The notes: a model not told the origin generated them from the sequence alone. Shown: positions 7,656 to 16,903, counted from the stretch's first letter. The stretch is DNA of 64,000 nt from DATBGO01 sp963840095 (GCA_963840095.1 CAWIXN010000005.1:1240001-1304000), one strand, 5' to 3'. Translations and numbers: made by a program.

Positions 7656-8915
7656 TCAGCCGACCGGGCCGGTGGCGAGTATGACAGTCGCAGCGTGGGT
7701 CTGTCCGGACGGGTCGTCCCAGCTGATGCTGATCTTGTCGCCGGGGTGACGCGTCTCGAGCCGGGCCTGGATGTCGGACGGCGAGGACACCGGATGACCG
7801 TCAACGGAGACGATCACATCACCGGCGGTCAGGCCCGCCCCGGCAGCCGGCATTCCCGGCATGACGCCGACGACAGCCGGCACTGTGCTTGACGGGCTAC
7901 CCGGAATGGCATACAGCATCAACTGCACGCCCAGGAAACCCGTGGCGCCGATATGGATAGTGGCCGAGGCGCGCCCCGCCTCGATCTGGGCGGCGATGGA
8001 GGCTGCCCGATTGACCGGGATGGCGAAGCCCTGGGTGGCGCTGGACTGGAGCTGGAACGAAGTGGAGGCCGCGGTGTCGAGCCCGATCACCAGCCCGTTG
8101 GCACTGACCAGCGGCCCGCCGGAGTCCCCGGCCTGCAGGGCCGCGTCCGTGCGGATCAGCCCTGATAGATGCTCGGAGGTGCTGGCTGCCTCGTCGGTAG
8201 CGATGATCGACTCGCCGAGGCCGGTGACCTTGCCCGCGCCAACGGCTGGCGTACCGCCCTTGCCGCCCGCGTTGCCGAAGGCGGTGACCTTCTGGCCGAC
8301 CGTCACTTTCGATGAGTTGCCCAGGGTCACGACCTTGAGGCCGGATGCCCCGCGCAGCTGCAGCACGGCGACGTCACCACTCTGGTCGTAACCGACTACC
8401 GTGGCGTTATAGGCGCGGCCGTTGCCCACGTCAGTGACCTTGATCGAGGTGGCGCCTTCGACGACGTGGTTGTTGGTCAGCACCTCGCCTGACGGAGCCA
8501 GCACGAGCCCGGTCCCTGCCGACATGGCGTCCTGGTAACCGAGGGTGGAGACGACGTCTACCAGCCCAGGGTCGACCATCGCCACCAGCGCGGCCCGGCT
8601 CGGCACGGTCTTGCTCGGCACGGTCTTGCTCGGCACGGTCTTGCTCGGCACGGTCTTGCTCGGCACGGTCTTGCTCGGTGCCGTACTGCTCGGCGCGGTC
8701 CCGGAGGTCTGGAGTCCCCAGGCCGTGCCGAAGGCGGCAACTAGCGCTAGCGCAACGCCACACGCTGTGATGACCAGGCCGCGACGGTGCGGCCGCCGGG
8801 CCGTTTCCTTATTCGTACCGCCGTCGTCGCCGACGCCACCTGGACCCGCCCAGGGCAGATGCGGCGGCTCAATTGCTGATCCCGCCGGGACTGGCGGATC
8901 GTCGACTGTGATCAT
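7656..8915 (-). CDS. Membrane-anchored trypsin-like serine protease with PDZ domain (HtrA/DegP-like)
   Basis: 419 residues from ATG 8915, which has an AGGGGG site 8 bases upstream. The layout is a cytoplasmic Pro/Gly-rich tail (1-45), one membrane helix (about 46-68), a stalk of five near-identical PSKTV repeats (about 80-107), a trypsin-like domain and a C-terminal PDZ domain (about 325-410, with GVMPGMPAAGAGLTAGDVI). The catalytic residues are visible: H150 in TNNHVV, D181 in GDVAVLQL and S265 in AGDSGGPL. It should degrade or sense misfolded proteins on the outer face of the membrane. Confidence 0.92.
   Translation of the reverse strand: MITVDDPPVPAGSAIEPPHLPWAGPGGVGDDGGTNKETARRPHRRGLVITACGVALALVAAFGTAWGLQTSGTAPSSTAPSKTVPSKTVPSKTVPSKTVPSKTVPSRAALVAMVDPGLVDVVSTLGYQDAMSAGTGLVLAPSGEVLTNNHVVEGATSIKVTDVGNGRAYNATVVGYDQSGDVAVLQLRGASGLKVVTLGNSSKVTVGQKVTAFGNAGGKGGTPAVGAGKVTGLGESIIATDEAASTSEHLSGLIRTDAALQAGDSGGPLVSANGLVIGLDTAASTSFQLQSSATQGFAIPVNRAASIAAQIEAGRASATIHIGATGFLGVQLMLYAIPGSPSSTVPAVVGVMPGMPAAGAGLTAGDVIVSVDGHPVSSPSDIQARLETRHPGDKISISWDDPSGQTHAATVILATGPVG
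8599..8700 (-). repeat. 15-bp in-frame tandem repeat encoding PSKTV
   Basis: Five perfect copies of a 15-base unit (CTCGGCACGGTCTTG on the plus strand) are followed by two degenerate copies. They encode the PSKTV stalk between the membrane helix and the protease domain of the HtrA-like protein. The perfect DNA identity suggests recent slippage expansion and a length that varies between strains. Confidence 0.95.
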
Positions 8916-9046
8916 CGGATCCGCCCCCTTCATTCGTCTCGATAACTCTCCCAATTTCATTATCGGACGTGTACCTGGGACAGACCTGCAACCAGGCTGA
9001 CCATTTGGTCTCATTTCACCGAGCATCCGCTGAGGCCGTTATCGCC

Positions 9047-9736
9047 TCACGTAATTGGCCCTGCGTCGTGCCGGATGGACAGGCGGCCGTCGCGCATGAT
9101 GCCGACCCGTTGGGCGCGGCGGGCGATGGCGCTGTCGTGGGTCACCAGGATGAGGGTCAGGCCACGCTCTCGCCAGAGTCTTTCCAGCAGGGAGATGATC
9201 TCGTCTCTCGTATCCTCGTCGAGATTCCCGGTGGGCTCGTCGGCCAGGATGACCTTGGGTTCCTTGACCAGGGCGCGGGCGATCGCGACCCGCTGCTGCT
9301 CGCCGCCGGACAGCTCAGAGGGCAGGTGACCCAGCCGACCGCCGAGCCCGACGTCAGCCAGTGCGCGGGCCGCCCGTTGACGCCGCTGGGCCGCCGGGAC
9401 CCGGAGCGGGACCAGGGCCGTCTCGACGTTTTCCTGGGCGGAGAGGGTGGGGATCAGGTTAAAGGTCTGGAAGATGAACCCGATCGAGGCTGCCCTCACC
9501 CCGGTGAGCTGGCTCTCGCGCATCGCGGCCAGGTTCTGGCCGTCGAATTCGGCGCTGCCCGAGGTGGGCCGGTCCAGGCCGCCGAGGATCAGCAGCAACG
9601 TGGTCTTCCCATGGCCGGTAGGCCCCTGGATGGCGAGCCATTCCCCGTCCTCGATCACCAGGTCGACGCCGGCCAGGGCGCGGACGGTCGTGTGGCCCTT
9701 CTGATAGTCCTTCGTCACGCCGATCAGCTTGTACAC
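9047..9736 (-). CDS. ABC transporter ATP-binding protein, MacB/LolD-like
   Basis: 229 residues from GTG 9736, with GGAG 8 bases upstream. Walker A is GPTGHGKTT (38-46), the Q-loop is FIFQTFNLIPTLSAQENV, the signature is LSGGEQQRVAIARAL, Walker B is VILADEPTGNLD, and the switch is LVTHDS. The FNLIP and GNLD patterns are those of the MacB/LolD/FtsE-like class that pairs with FtsX-type permeases. No permease gene lies on either side: the HtrA-like protease follows and 520 bases without a gene precede. It is an orphan ATPase in this window. Confidence 0.9.
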   Translation of the reverse strand: MYKLIGVTKDYQKGHTTVRALAGVDLVIEDGEWLAIQGPTGHGKTTLLLILGGLDRPTSGSAEFDGQNLAAMRESQLTGVRAASIGFIFQTFNLIPTLSAQENVETALVPLRVPAAQRRQRAARALADVGLGGRLGHLPSELSGGEQQRVAIARALVKEPKVILADEPTGNLDEDTRDEIISLLERLWRERGLTLILVTHDSAIARRAQRVGIMRDGRLSIRHDAGPIT

Positions 9737-10256
9737 GGATTCGTCTCCATCCGGTCGTGATAGCGGGCCACAGGTCAGGCCACCCTGGTCAGCGCCACAG
9801 CGGGCCGCAGCCGGGCCGCACGCCATGCGCCGCACGAGCCGGCCATCAGCCCGGGCCGCCTGGACCTATCACAGGGCACAACCGATACGGATCGACGGCC
9901 ACATTTACGTTCCCGGCCGCTCGCGGAGGCAGCCAGGGGCGTTGCGCCCTAGCTACAGGGACTCTTGTCACCCGCCGACAGACATTTTCGCAACCGGTCA
10001 GATTCCGGGGGCCGAAAAGCACCGGGAAAGAGCGGCCGGTTCTGGCGAGCACTGACCGCGAGGCCGTCCTTCGGCGCACCCGAGCGAGTTCCTGGGCGAG
10101 TTCCTGGGCGCGGGCCAACTGATAGCGGATTGCACAGTGATAGACCGGATGCCAGCGGGCGGCTCCCGGCAGCTGAGGGCACCGAACTGTCGAAGTCCCC
10201 GGAAATCTGGCCTGGGCAGCTGAGCGCAGGCCGACATAAGACCAGAGGAGGTCGAG
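9737..10256. other. Intergenic region without a supported gene
   Basis: Between the divergent ABC ATPase and the small membrane protein gene lie 520 bases in which no frame shows a recognisable domain or convincing start. A 12-base direct repeat (GAGTTCCTGGGC, two adjacent copies near 10084-10107) is the only structure noticed. The region should hold both promoters. Confidence 0.5.
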
Positions 10257-10484
10257 GTGGCACATCCGGTGATCGGCTATATCGTCTGGGCAGTGCTGTT
10301 TGGCGCCCTATTCGCGTGGGAGGGCCTGGCCCTCAGCCATATCAGCGGCAGTGTACCGACGCTCAGCGCTACCTTCCGGGCCATCATGCGCTATCCGGTG
10401 GGAAGGTGGGCGCTATTCGCGCTGTGGCTGTGGTTCGGCTGGCATATTTTCGTCCGAGGCTGGCACTTCCTGCTCCGGGCATGA
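10257..10484 (+). CDS. Small membrane protein (DUF6186-like)
   Basis: 75 residues from GTG 10257, with AGGAGG 5-6 bases upstream. There are two membrane helices, roughly residues 5-25 and 50-70. The second ends in the aromatic LWFGWHIFVRGWHFLLRA pattern typical of a short actinobacterial family I recall as DUF6186. A second small membrane gene follows 51 bases downstream on the same strand, so they are probably co-expressed. The role is unknown. Confidence 0.7.
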   Translation: MAHPVIGYIVWAVLFGALFAWEGLALSHISGSVPTLSATFRAIMRYPVGRWALFALWLWFGWHIFVRGWHFLLRA

Positions 10485-10535
10485 CCGGCATGACCGGCGT
10501 CAGCATGGCCGACTGGCGCAGCGGATCAGCCTGAG

Positions 10536-11054
10536 ATGTCGGCCCTGCTGATCCGGCAGGATCTGATCCCCACCTTGGTCGGCTATGTGCTTATCATGGG
10601 GGTCCTCGCCGTCGGCCTGGGGCTCGTTGCGCATTCGCCGCCCGGATCCGAAGCGGGAGCCACGGCGGCCAGCGCGACCGCGCCCGCCAGCGCATCAGCG
10701 CGCCAGCCCCCCGCGGGCGCCGCCATCGCTGATCGCGGGGAACCGGAACCGGGCGCGGGCCCGCACCCCAGACCGGGATGGGGCCGCCTGATCATCCATG
10801 TCGTGGCCACGGCCGTCGGCGGCTACCTGATGCTCATGGCCATTGTGGTCCTCTACTACTACGGCGTCGCACGTGTCGGCGGCCAGTTCATTGAAAGCGC
10901 GTTCAGCGGCTGCGCCCTGCTGCTCGCGCTCTGTTTGCCGCTGTTCCTCGCGGCGTCGTGGCTGGTGGAACACCGGCGCCCGCGCGCGGGTCCGGGGAAG
11001 ACGGGGCACCGCTCCAGCCGTCCCGCAGGCGGCACTCGGGGTCCGTTCAGGTAA
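10536..11054 (+). CDS. Membrane protein (DUF6256-like)
   Basis: 172 residues. A first membrane helix (about 10-32) is followed by an Ala/Pro-rich low-complexity linker (35-88), then two further helices (about 92-115 and 128-150; HVVATAVGGYLMLMAIVVLYYYG and ALLLALCLPLFLAASWLV) and a basic tail. Length and neighbour resemble the DUF6256 proteins found beside DUF6186 proteins in actinomycetes; this match is from memory. No enzyme motif is seen. The ribosome site is weak, so expression may depend on the upstream gene. Confidence 0.65.
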   Translation: MSALLIRQDLIPTLVGYVLIMGVLAVGLGLVAHSPPGSEAGATAASATAPASASARQPPAGAAIADRGEPEPGAGPHPRPGWGRLIIHVVATAVGGYLMLMAIVVLYYYGVARVGGQFIESAFSGCALLLALCLPLFLAASWLVEHRRPRAGPGKTGHRSSRPAGGTRGPFR

Positions 11055-11081
11055 TGCTAGGTCAGGCCAGCTCGCGCGCGG

Positions 11082-11718
11082 ATGACTGGCCCTCTTGCTT
11101 CCATAGTCACGTTCGGGGCAGGCACCCACTTTTGCACCGCGAGCGTCGTTGACAGCCCGGCCGGGGACCTCCTGATTACTGCCGCCCACTGCGACCGGCT
11201 ATGCGGACGCCGGACCCGCCGGCCTGGCCTTCGTGCCCGGCTATGACAACGGCCGGGCTCCCGATGGGGTCCGGACGGTGACCCGCATTTGCGTCGACCC
11301 GGCCTGGGCGTCCTCGGCTGACCCCGACGACGATGTAGCGTTCCTCTCCGTGGCGCAGCCCGGCCCCACCACCACGATCGAAAGCCGCACCGGCGCCGAA
11401 CGCCCGGGCATCGGCCAGCCATCGGCCAGCATGGTGCGCGTGACCGGCTACCCGGACAGCCAAGATCAGCCGATCAGCTGCCAGAACCGCACCAGCGCGT
11501 TCACCTCCAGCCAGCTGCGATTCGACTGCGACGGATACACCGACGGCACCAGCGGCAGCCCCTTCCTGATCGGCGTGAACCCGGCTACTGGCGCTGGAAC
11601 AGTGATCGGCGTCATCGGCGGATACCAGCAGGGCGGAGACTCTCCAGACGTCTCCTACTCCGCCGCGTTCGGCCAGAACGTGCAGGCGCTCTACGACACC
11701 GCCATGTCGGCAGGATGA
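11082..11718 (+). pseudogene. Frameshifted trypsin-like serine protease
   Basis: The serine protease core is split over two frames. From ATG 11082 one frame reads VTFGAGTHFCTASVV then LLITAAHC, giving the catalytic His, and runs into a stop at about 11240. A second frame, open from about 11191, continues as GLAFVPGYDNG and carries the Asp (DPDDDVAFLSVA) and the Ser (DGTSGSPFLIG) to a stop at 11718. One base change near 11190-11230 would join them. No signal peptide precedes the His half, although relatives are secreted. The gene is therefore probably broken at both places, unless the shift is a sequencing error. Confidence 0.7.
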
Positions 11719-11774
11719 CGCCGTTGCTCGCGCGGCCTGAGCGGACCGAGCCACTGAGCTCGTGCCGAGCCTGG

Positions 11775-12434
11775 TCAGATTCCTGGGGCGCAGAAGCCGT
11801 CGACGCCGATGCCGAACGGCTCCCCCGCGCTGACCAGCGCTCCGAACAGGTAGCGGCCCGACGATCGTTCACAGTGCAGCAGATATGACCGGATCCCGGC
11901 CCGGTCGTCGCGAATCACATCCGTGGCCACTCCGGCCACCGAGGACCGGAAGGCCGAGCCGTCCGGGGTCATGTCGTCGGCCAGGTCAACGCCGCACAGG
12001 CTGGCCAGCAGCCACGCCGCCCGGGTGCCGGTGAGCCGGAGCAGCGCCCGCCCGTGCGTAAGGTCGATCACCGTCACGAACTCCCCGGGCGCCGATCCAG
12101 CCGCCGCCGCTTCCAGGCGCCCGGCCACCTCCGCCGCGGTGCCGGGCGGGGCCAGGGCCACCCACTCGCCCGGCCCGGATCCGATCAGCAGGGCACCGGG
12201 CCCGGTCAGCTGCTCGCCGCCCGCCTGCCGCGCCGCCCGGCCGAACGGCACGCCGAGCGCGCCGGCCATCGCGCCGTTCCACGGCGCCCGCAGCGCGACC
12301 TTGGCCAGCGGGGTGCAGTCGGTGATGGTGAGCCCGGCGTCGCTGCGCTGGCCGCTCACCTCCCAGCCCGCTTCGACCCGGACCGGCGCGGCCGGCGGGA
12401 TCGGGCTCCGGGCGATCACCGCGTACTCAGGCAC
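11775..12434 (-). CDS. soxG: Sarcosine oxidase gamma subunit family / N-methylglutamate dehydrogenase small subunit
   Basis: 219 residues from GTG 12434, overlapping the alpha-subunit stop by 8 bases. It shows the weakly conserved SoxG pattern: DCTPLAKVALRAP near residue 40, GEWVALAPPG, VIDLTHGRALLRLTG, and LLASLCGVDL, resembling the folate-binding GcvT fold in reduced form. It is the last gene of the soxBDAG-ordered operon. In known enzymes the gamma subunit is structural. In the N-methylglutamate pathway the homologue is MgdD. Confidence 0.82.
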   Translation of the reverse strand: MPEYAVIARSPIPPAAPVRVEAGWEVSGQRSDAGLTITDCTPLAKVALRAPWNGAMAGALGVPFGRAARQAGGEQLTGPGALLIGSGPGEWVALAPPGTAAEVAGRLEAAAAGSAPGEFVTVIDLTHGRALLRLTGTRAAWLLASLCGVDLADDMTPDGSAFRSSVAGVATDVIRDDRAGIRSYLLHCERSSGRYLFGALVSAGEPFGIGVDGFCAPGI

Positions 12435-15360
12435 GCAGCCGCTTTCCTTCCGGATCGACCTGGGCGAGGTGCTCGCTGACGTGGCCGGTGACCAGGACGC
12501 CGCCGGGCAGCCGGATGGTAACCCGGGTACCGGGAGCAGCCAGCCGCGCCGCCACCTGGGCCAGGCAGACCGGTCGGCCGAGCGTCGGGGACATCCGGCT
12601 CGAGGTGATCCGTCCGACGATCTCGCGGCCCTCGACGATCTGGCTCGCCTCGGCCGGCACCACGGACCGGTCGTCAGGCTGCAGCCCGACCAGCCGCATG
12701 CCGCCGCCATCCTGGTCCTGCCAGGCCAGCTCGGGTAGGCCGATGAAATCCGGTTTGTCGAGCTTGATCGCCCAGTCCAGGCCGGCGCTGAAGCCCCGGG
12801 TCAGCCCGTCGGTGTCCTGTCCGACGATCAGGTGGCCCTTCTCCAGGCGGAGGATGCGCTGGGCCTCCACCCCGAACGGTCTGACCCCCAGATCCCGGCC
12901 GGAGTCCAGGAGGGCCTCCCACACCGCGAGCCCGTAGCCGGCCGGGACGTGCAGCTCGTAGCTGAGTTCGCCGGTGAACCCGATCCGCCACAGCACGCAC
13001 CCGTCCACCCCGGCCACCCGGCCGGTGCGTACCTCCATGTAACCGAACGCCTCGTTCGCCAGGTCAATGCCCTCGGTCACCCGGGTGAGCAGCTCCCGCG
13101 AGTCGGGGCCGGCCACGTTCATGCTCGCGTAGGCCGTCGTCACCGGGGTGACATGCACGGCCCAGTCGGGGTGTGTGGTCTGCAGCCAGTTCTCCACCCA
13201 TTCCCACACCGCCGCTGCGCCCGACGAGGTGGTGCTCATCAGGTAGCGCTCCTCGCCGAGCCGGCCGGTCACGCCGTCGTCGAACACGACGCCGTCCTCG
13301 GTGCACATCACCCCGTACCTGACCCGGCCGATGCCCAGCTTGCTCCACTTGTTGACATAGACCAGGTTCAGCAGCGCGGGCACGTCCGGGCCGCGCAGGT
13401 CCAGCTTGCCGATCGGGGTCACGTCGATGATGCCGACGCGCTCCCTGACGTTGCGCGCCTCCGCGGCCGGACCACCGTAATGGTCCGGCCTGACCCAGGC
13501 CCCGGCGATCAGCGGGCGCGCGCCGTGGGCCTCGTGCCACGGCTGCATGGGCGAATAGCGCACCGGCTCCAGCTCACGGCCGGCCAGGGCGCCGAGCGTG
13601 ACCGGGGCGTAAGGAGGCCGCCAGGTCGTCGTGCCGGTCTCGGCGATGGTCTTCCCGGTGGCCTCGGCGGCGATGGCGACGGCGTTGACGACCTCCAGCT
13701 TCCCCTGAGTGGGGCCCATCGTGGCCGTCGTGTAGCGCTTGGCCAGCTCGATCGAGTCGTAGCCCTCACTGATCGCGGCGATGATGTCTTTCGAGGTCAC
13801 GTCCTCGCAGAAGTCCACGATCCCGTGCGTGCGGCCATGGAAGATCGCCGGGTGTTCATCGACGGGCAGCGCAGGGACCGCAGCGGCCTGGCCGTCCCCC
13901 GCCGCGCCCTCCCCGATGGCGCGCGCGCCGATGCCGCGGCCGGGCAGGGCCGCCTTCCAGTCCCGGCGGATGCGGGCAGCCCGGCGGGCGGCCTCGATGC
14001 CGACCGCCCGGGCGTGCTCGACGAGCTGGTCCAGGGTGCCATCGCCGGCAACGCCACCCGCTGCGAGCACGGTGTCGGGCAGCGCGCCCGGAAAGAACCT
14101 GGCCGCCCGCTCGCTGTACACCGCGTCGGCTCCTGACATGTTGAGCAGGGCAGTCGGAGCGGTCCAGCCGACGGCGGTGACCACAAGGTCGCACTCGATC
14201 GTGGCGCCGTCGGCCAGCTCGACCGCCTGGACCCGGTCGTGGCCGCGCACCCGGACGATGTCGCCGCCGGAGCGGGCGTCTACGACCCGCGCGATCTCGA
14301 CCCCGGCCCGCCGCAGATCGTCGGCCGCCGCGCCGCCCGCGGCGTTGGCACTCAGCACCACCGCCCGTTCCCCCGGCTTGACGGCATACAGGTTGATCAG
14401 GCGCCGCGCGGCGGTGGACAGCATGACGCCGGGGACATCATTGCCCTGGAACACATAAGGCCGCTCGATCAGCCCGGGCGCGGCCACGAGCACCTTCGCG
14501 CGCGCCTTGATCAGCTGCTCGGCTCCGCCTGGCAGCCCTCGCCGCACCACGGCGACCCAGTTGTCGTCGTAGCGCCCGGTCACGACCGCGTCGGTGAGGA
14601 CCTCGATCCCGGGCGCGGCCGCCACCTCCTCGCGCAGCTCCCGCAGCAAGGAAAGGTCGCCGCCGCCCCACCGCAGGTGACCGCCCAGCCGGTGCTCTTC
14701 CTCCACCAGCATGACGCCGGCCCCGGCCCGCGCGGCGGCGGCCGCGGCGGCCATCCCGGCCGGCCCTCCCCCGGCGATCAGCACATCGGGATGCGCGTAC
14801 CGCTTGTCGGCGACGGCCCGTGGCGTGTCCGGGGACACCGAGCCGGCATGGATGAACCGCTGCAGGACCCGCTCATAGGCCGGCCACAAGCGGCGGGGCC
14901 AGATGAAGGTCTTGTAGTAGAAGCCTGCGCCGAGGTACGGCCCGAGCAGCTCATTGGCCGCCTTGATGTCGAACCGCAGCGACGGCCACGCGTTCTGGGA
15001 ACGCACCTGGATGCCAGGCGACGCCAGGCGATGCGCCCCCCGCACGTTGGGCTCGTCGCCGACCTGGAAGAAGCAGCCCGGGTCCAGATAGCTGGCGGTC
15101 AGCAGGCCGCGCGGCCGATGGTACTTGAAGCTGCGGGACAACACTCGCTCGCCGCTCGCCGCCAGCGCGGAGGCGATGGTGTCGCCCAGGTAGGCGCCCA
15201 CCGTCCGGCCGTTCCACGAGAATGTGAACGGCCACGAGCGCTCGATCTCCTCGCCCGGCTGCGGAGCCAGCCGCATCCGCATCGTGGCGGCGCTCGCCGG
15301 CCGGTCCCGGCCGGCGCTAGGGGCAGCGGCTCGCGGGCGGCCCGGAGGCGGCGCGCTCAC
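12427..15360 (-). CDS. soxA: Sarcosine oxidase alpha subunit family / N-methylglutamate dehydrogenase large subunit
   Basis: 977 residues from GTG 15360, which overlaps the delta-subunit stop (GTGA). Domains in order: an N-terminal 2Fe-2S-like fold segment (about 30-130, with the FKYHRPRGLLTASYLDPG stretch), an NAD/FAD Rossmann domain starting at VLIAGGGPAGMAAA, a middle linker, and a C-terminal GcvT-like folate-binding domain (HPDWAVHVTPVTTAYASMN through GFTGELSYELHVPAGYG). This matches heterotetrameric sarcosine oxidase alpha subunits in length and order. MgdC of N-methylglutamate dehydrogenase has the same architecture, and context here favours that role. Confidence 0.9.
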   Translation of the reverse strand: MSAPPPGRPRAAAPSAGRDRPASAATMRMRLAPQPGEEIERSWPFTFSWNGRTVGAYLGDTIASALAASGERVLSRSFKYHRPRGLLTASYLDPGCFFQVGDEPNVRGAHRLASPGIQVRSQNAWPSLRFDIKAANELLGPYLGAGFYYKTFIWPRRLWPAYERVLQRFIHAGSVSPDTPRAVADKRYAHPDVLIAGGGPAGMAAAAAAARAGAGVMLVEEEHRLGGHLRWGGGDLSLLRELREEVAAAPGIEVLTDAVVTGRYDDNWVAVVRRGLPGGAEQLIKARAKVLVAAPGLIERPYVFQGNDVPGVMLSTAARRLINLYAVKPGERAVVLSANAAGGAAADDLRRAGVEIARVVDARSGGDIVRVRGHDRVQAVELADGATIECDLVVTAVGWTAPTALLNMSGADAVYSERAARFFPGALPDTVLAAGGVAGDGTLDQLVEHARAVGIEAARRAARIRRDWKAALPGRGIGARAIGEGAAGDGQAAAVPALPVDEHPAIFHGRTHGIVDFCEDVTSKDIIAAISEGYDSIELAKRYTTATMGPTQGKLEVVNAVAIAAEATGKTIAETGTTTWRPPYAPVTLGALAGRELEPVRYSPMQPWHEAHGARPLIAGAWVRPDHYGGPAAEARNVRERVGIIDVTPIGKLDLRGPDVPALLNLVYVNKWSKLGIGRVRYGVMCTEDGVVFDDGVTGRLGEERYLMSTTSSGAAAVWEWVENWLQTTHPDWAVHVTPVTTAYASMNVAGPDSRELLTRVTEGIDLANEAFGYMEVRTGRVAGVDGCVLWRIGFTGELSYELHVPAGYGLAVWEALLDSGRDLGVRPFGVEAQRILRLEKGHLIVGQDTDGLTRGFSAGLDWAIKLDKPDFIGLPELAWQDQDGGGMRLVGLQPDDRSVVPAEASQIVEGREIVGRITSSRMSPTLGRPVCLAQVAARLAAPGTRVTIRLPGGVLVTGHVSEHLAQVDPEGKRLRA

Positions 15361-15611
15361 CGGGCGCCCTCGTCCAGCGTCCGCGCCTGGTTGGTGGCGG
15401 TGTCGCGGTCGACCGTGAAGTAGCGCCTGCAGCCCATCCGGTGGTACCAGGTCTCCACGACCGGGCCGCACGGGTTGGCCGGAAAGTACAGGTAGTCCCG
15501 CCACGCCTGCGGGGTGGCGGACGCGGGGTCGGGCCTGGTCCTGACGTCCCCGGCATAGTGGAACTCCGCAGCCCCACGCAGGCCGCACCAGGGACACCGG
15601 ATTTGGATCAT
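15357..15611 (-). CDS. soxD: Sarcosine oxidase delta subunit family
   Basis: 84 residues from ATG 15611. The zinc ligands of SoxD are all visible: Cys6 and Cys9 in RCPWCG, His57 and Cys61 in WYHRMGCRRYF. The characteristic LYFPANPCGP.VETWYH segment is also present. It lies between the beta and alpha genes, 20 bases after the beta stop and overlapping the alpha start by 4 bases. It is a structural zinc subunit of the flavoenzyme complex; the N-methylglutamate dehydrogenase counterpart is MgdB. Confidence 0.93.
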   Translation of the reverse strand: MIQIRCPWCGLRGAAEFHYAGDVRTRPDPASATPQAWRDYLYFPANPCGPVVETWYHRMGCRRYFTVDRDTATNQARTLDEGAR

Positions 15612-15631
15612 GATCCAGGAGCCTTTCTCGG

Positions 15632-16903
15632 TCAGTGGCCTACCGCCGCCGCGCCCTTCTCCCCGACCAGCCGGCCTGCGGCGAACCGGCTCAGCCCGAA
15701 CGGGGCGATGATCTCCGGCGTCCGGCCGGTGGCGATGCATTCGGCCATCGCCTCGCCGGAGACCGGGCCCGCCTTGAATCCGTAAGTCCCCCACCCGACG
15801 TCCACGTAGAACCCGCCGACTTCAGTCCCGCCCATGATCGGCGAGAAGTCCGGTGTCATATCGCACAGGCCGGCCCACTGGCGCAGCACCCGCATCTTCG
15901 ACAGCCCCGGCATCAGCGCCAGCACGTGGCTGGCCAGCCCTTCGGTGAACTCCAGCGAGCCCCGCGTCGAGTACGAGGCGAACGGGTCGACACTGGCGCC
16001 GAACACCAGCTCACCACGATCGGTCTGGCTCACGTAGACGTGCAGGGTGCCGGAGACCACGACCGGGTGCAGGAACGCCCGCACCGGCTCGGTGACCGCC
16101 GCCTGCAGCGGGAACGTCTGGATCGGCAGCCGGACGCCGGCCATCCCGGCCACCAGTGTGGACCAGCCCGCCGCGGCGTTGAGGACCACCGGGGCCGCGA
16201 TGTCCCCCCGGTTCGTGCGCACGCCGCTGACCCGGCCACCCGTCACGTCGATGCCAGTGACCTCGGTGTTCTGGTGCACATGGACGCCCAGCGCGTCGGC
16301 GCCCCGGGCGTACCCCCAGACCACGGCGTCGTGCCGGATGATCCCGCCGGGCGGGTGGTACAGGGCGCCCAGGATCGGGTACCTGGTGTCCTGCGAGATG
16401 TCGATGAATGGCGCCATCTTCTTGATCTCGCCCGGGCCGATCACCTCGGAATCGACCCCCTGGAGCTGGTTGACCTCCGCCCGCCACCGCATGGTCCGCA
16501 GTGATGCGTCGCTGTGCGCCAGGGTGAGATGCCCGCGCCTGGAGAACATCACGTTGTAGTCAAGGCCGGCCGCGAGCTGGTCGTAGAGCTGCAGCGACCG
16601 GTCATAGAACCGGACGCCCTCCGGGGTCAGGTAGTTGGATCGCAGGATCGCGGTGCTGCGCCCGGAGCCGCCGCCGCCGATGTAGCCCTTGTCCAGGACC
16701 GCGACGCGGTGCACTCCGTGACCCGCGGCCAGGTAGTACGCGGCCGCCAGGCCATGGACCCCGCCGCCGATGATGACCACGTCGTAGCCGCGCTGCAGCG
16801 GATGCTCCCGCCAGGCCCGCGGCCACGGCGCGCCGGAAACGCCGTGCCGCAGCAGCGCCCAGGCGGAATACCGGGCCGGCCGGCCGGGGCGGGCTGCTGG
16901 CAC
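15632..16903 (-). CDS. soxB: Sarcosine oxidase beta subunit family / N-methylglutamate dehydrogenase flavin subunit
   Basis: 423 residues from GTG 16903, with GAGGGAGG 6 bases upstream. The FAD site is DVVIIGGGVHGLAAAYYLA (41-59). The segment GGIIRHDAVVWGYARGAD contains His191, corresponding to the histidine that carries covalent FMN in heterotetrameric sarcosine oxidases. The C-terminus has GWGTYGFKAGPVSGEAMAE, the usual flavin-contact loop. It oxidises an N-methyl amino acid, passing electrons to oxygen or another acceptor. It is the first gene of the BDAG operon, whose order equals mgdABCD. A perfect inverted repeat lies 80 bases upstream. Confidence 0.92.
   Translation of the reverse strand: MPAARPGRPARYSAWALLRHGVSGAPWPRAWREHPLQRGYDVVIIGGGVHGLAAAYYLAAGHGVHRVAVLDKGYIGGGGSGRSTAILRSNYLTPEGVRFYDRSLQLYDQLAAGLDYNVMFSRRGHLTLAHSDASLRTMRWRAEVNQLQGVDSEVIGPGEIKKMAPFIDISQDTRYPILGALYHPPGGIIRHDAVVWGYARGADALGVHVHQNTEVTGIDVTGGRVSGVRTNRGDIAAPVVLNAAAGWSTLVAGMAGVRLPIQTFPLQAAVTEPVRAFLHPVVVSGTLHVYVSQTDRGELVFGASVDPFASYSTRGSLEFTEGLASHVLALMPGLSKMRVLRQWAGLCDMTPDFSPIMGGTEVGGFYVDVGWGTYGFKAGPVSGEAMAECIATGRTPEIIAPFGLSRFAAGRLVGEKGAAAVGH

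Noticed and set aside
9846..10265. Minus-strand frames of about 100-140 residues in the gap before the small membrane gene
   Set aside because: No recognisable domain, unlikely composition, and overlap with the promoter and ribosome site of the gene at 10257.
12832..15423. Long plus-strand frames opposite soxA
   Set aside because: Composition is Arg/Pro/Gly-rich shadow coding. The minus strand encodes a complete, well-conserved SoxA with overlapping partner genes.
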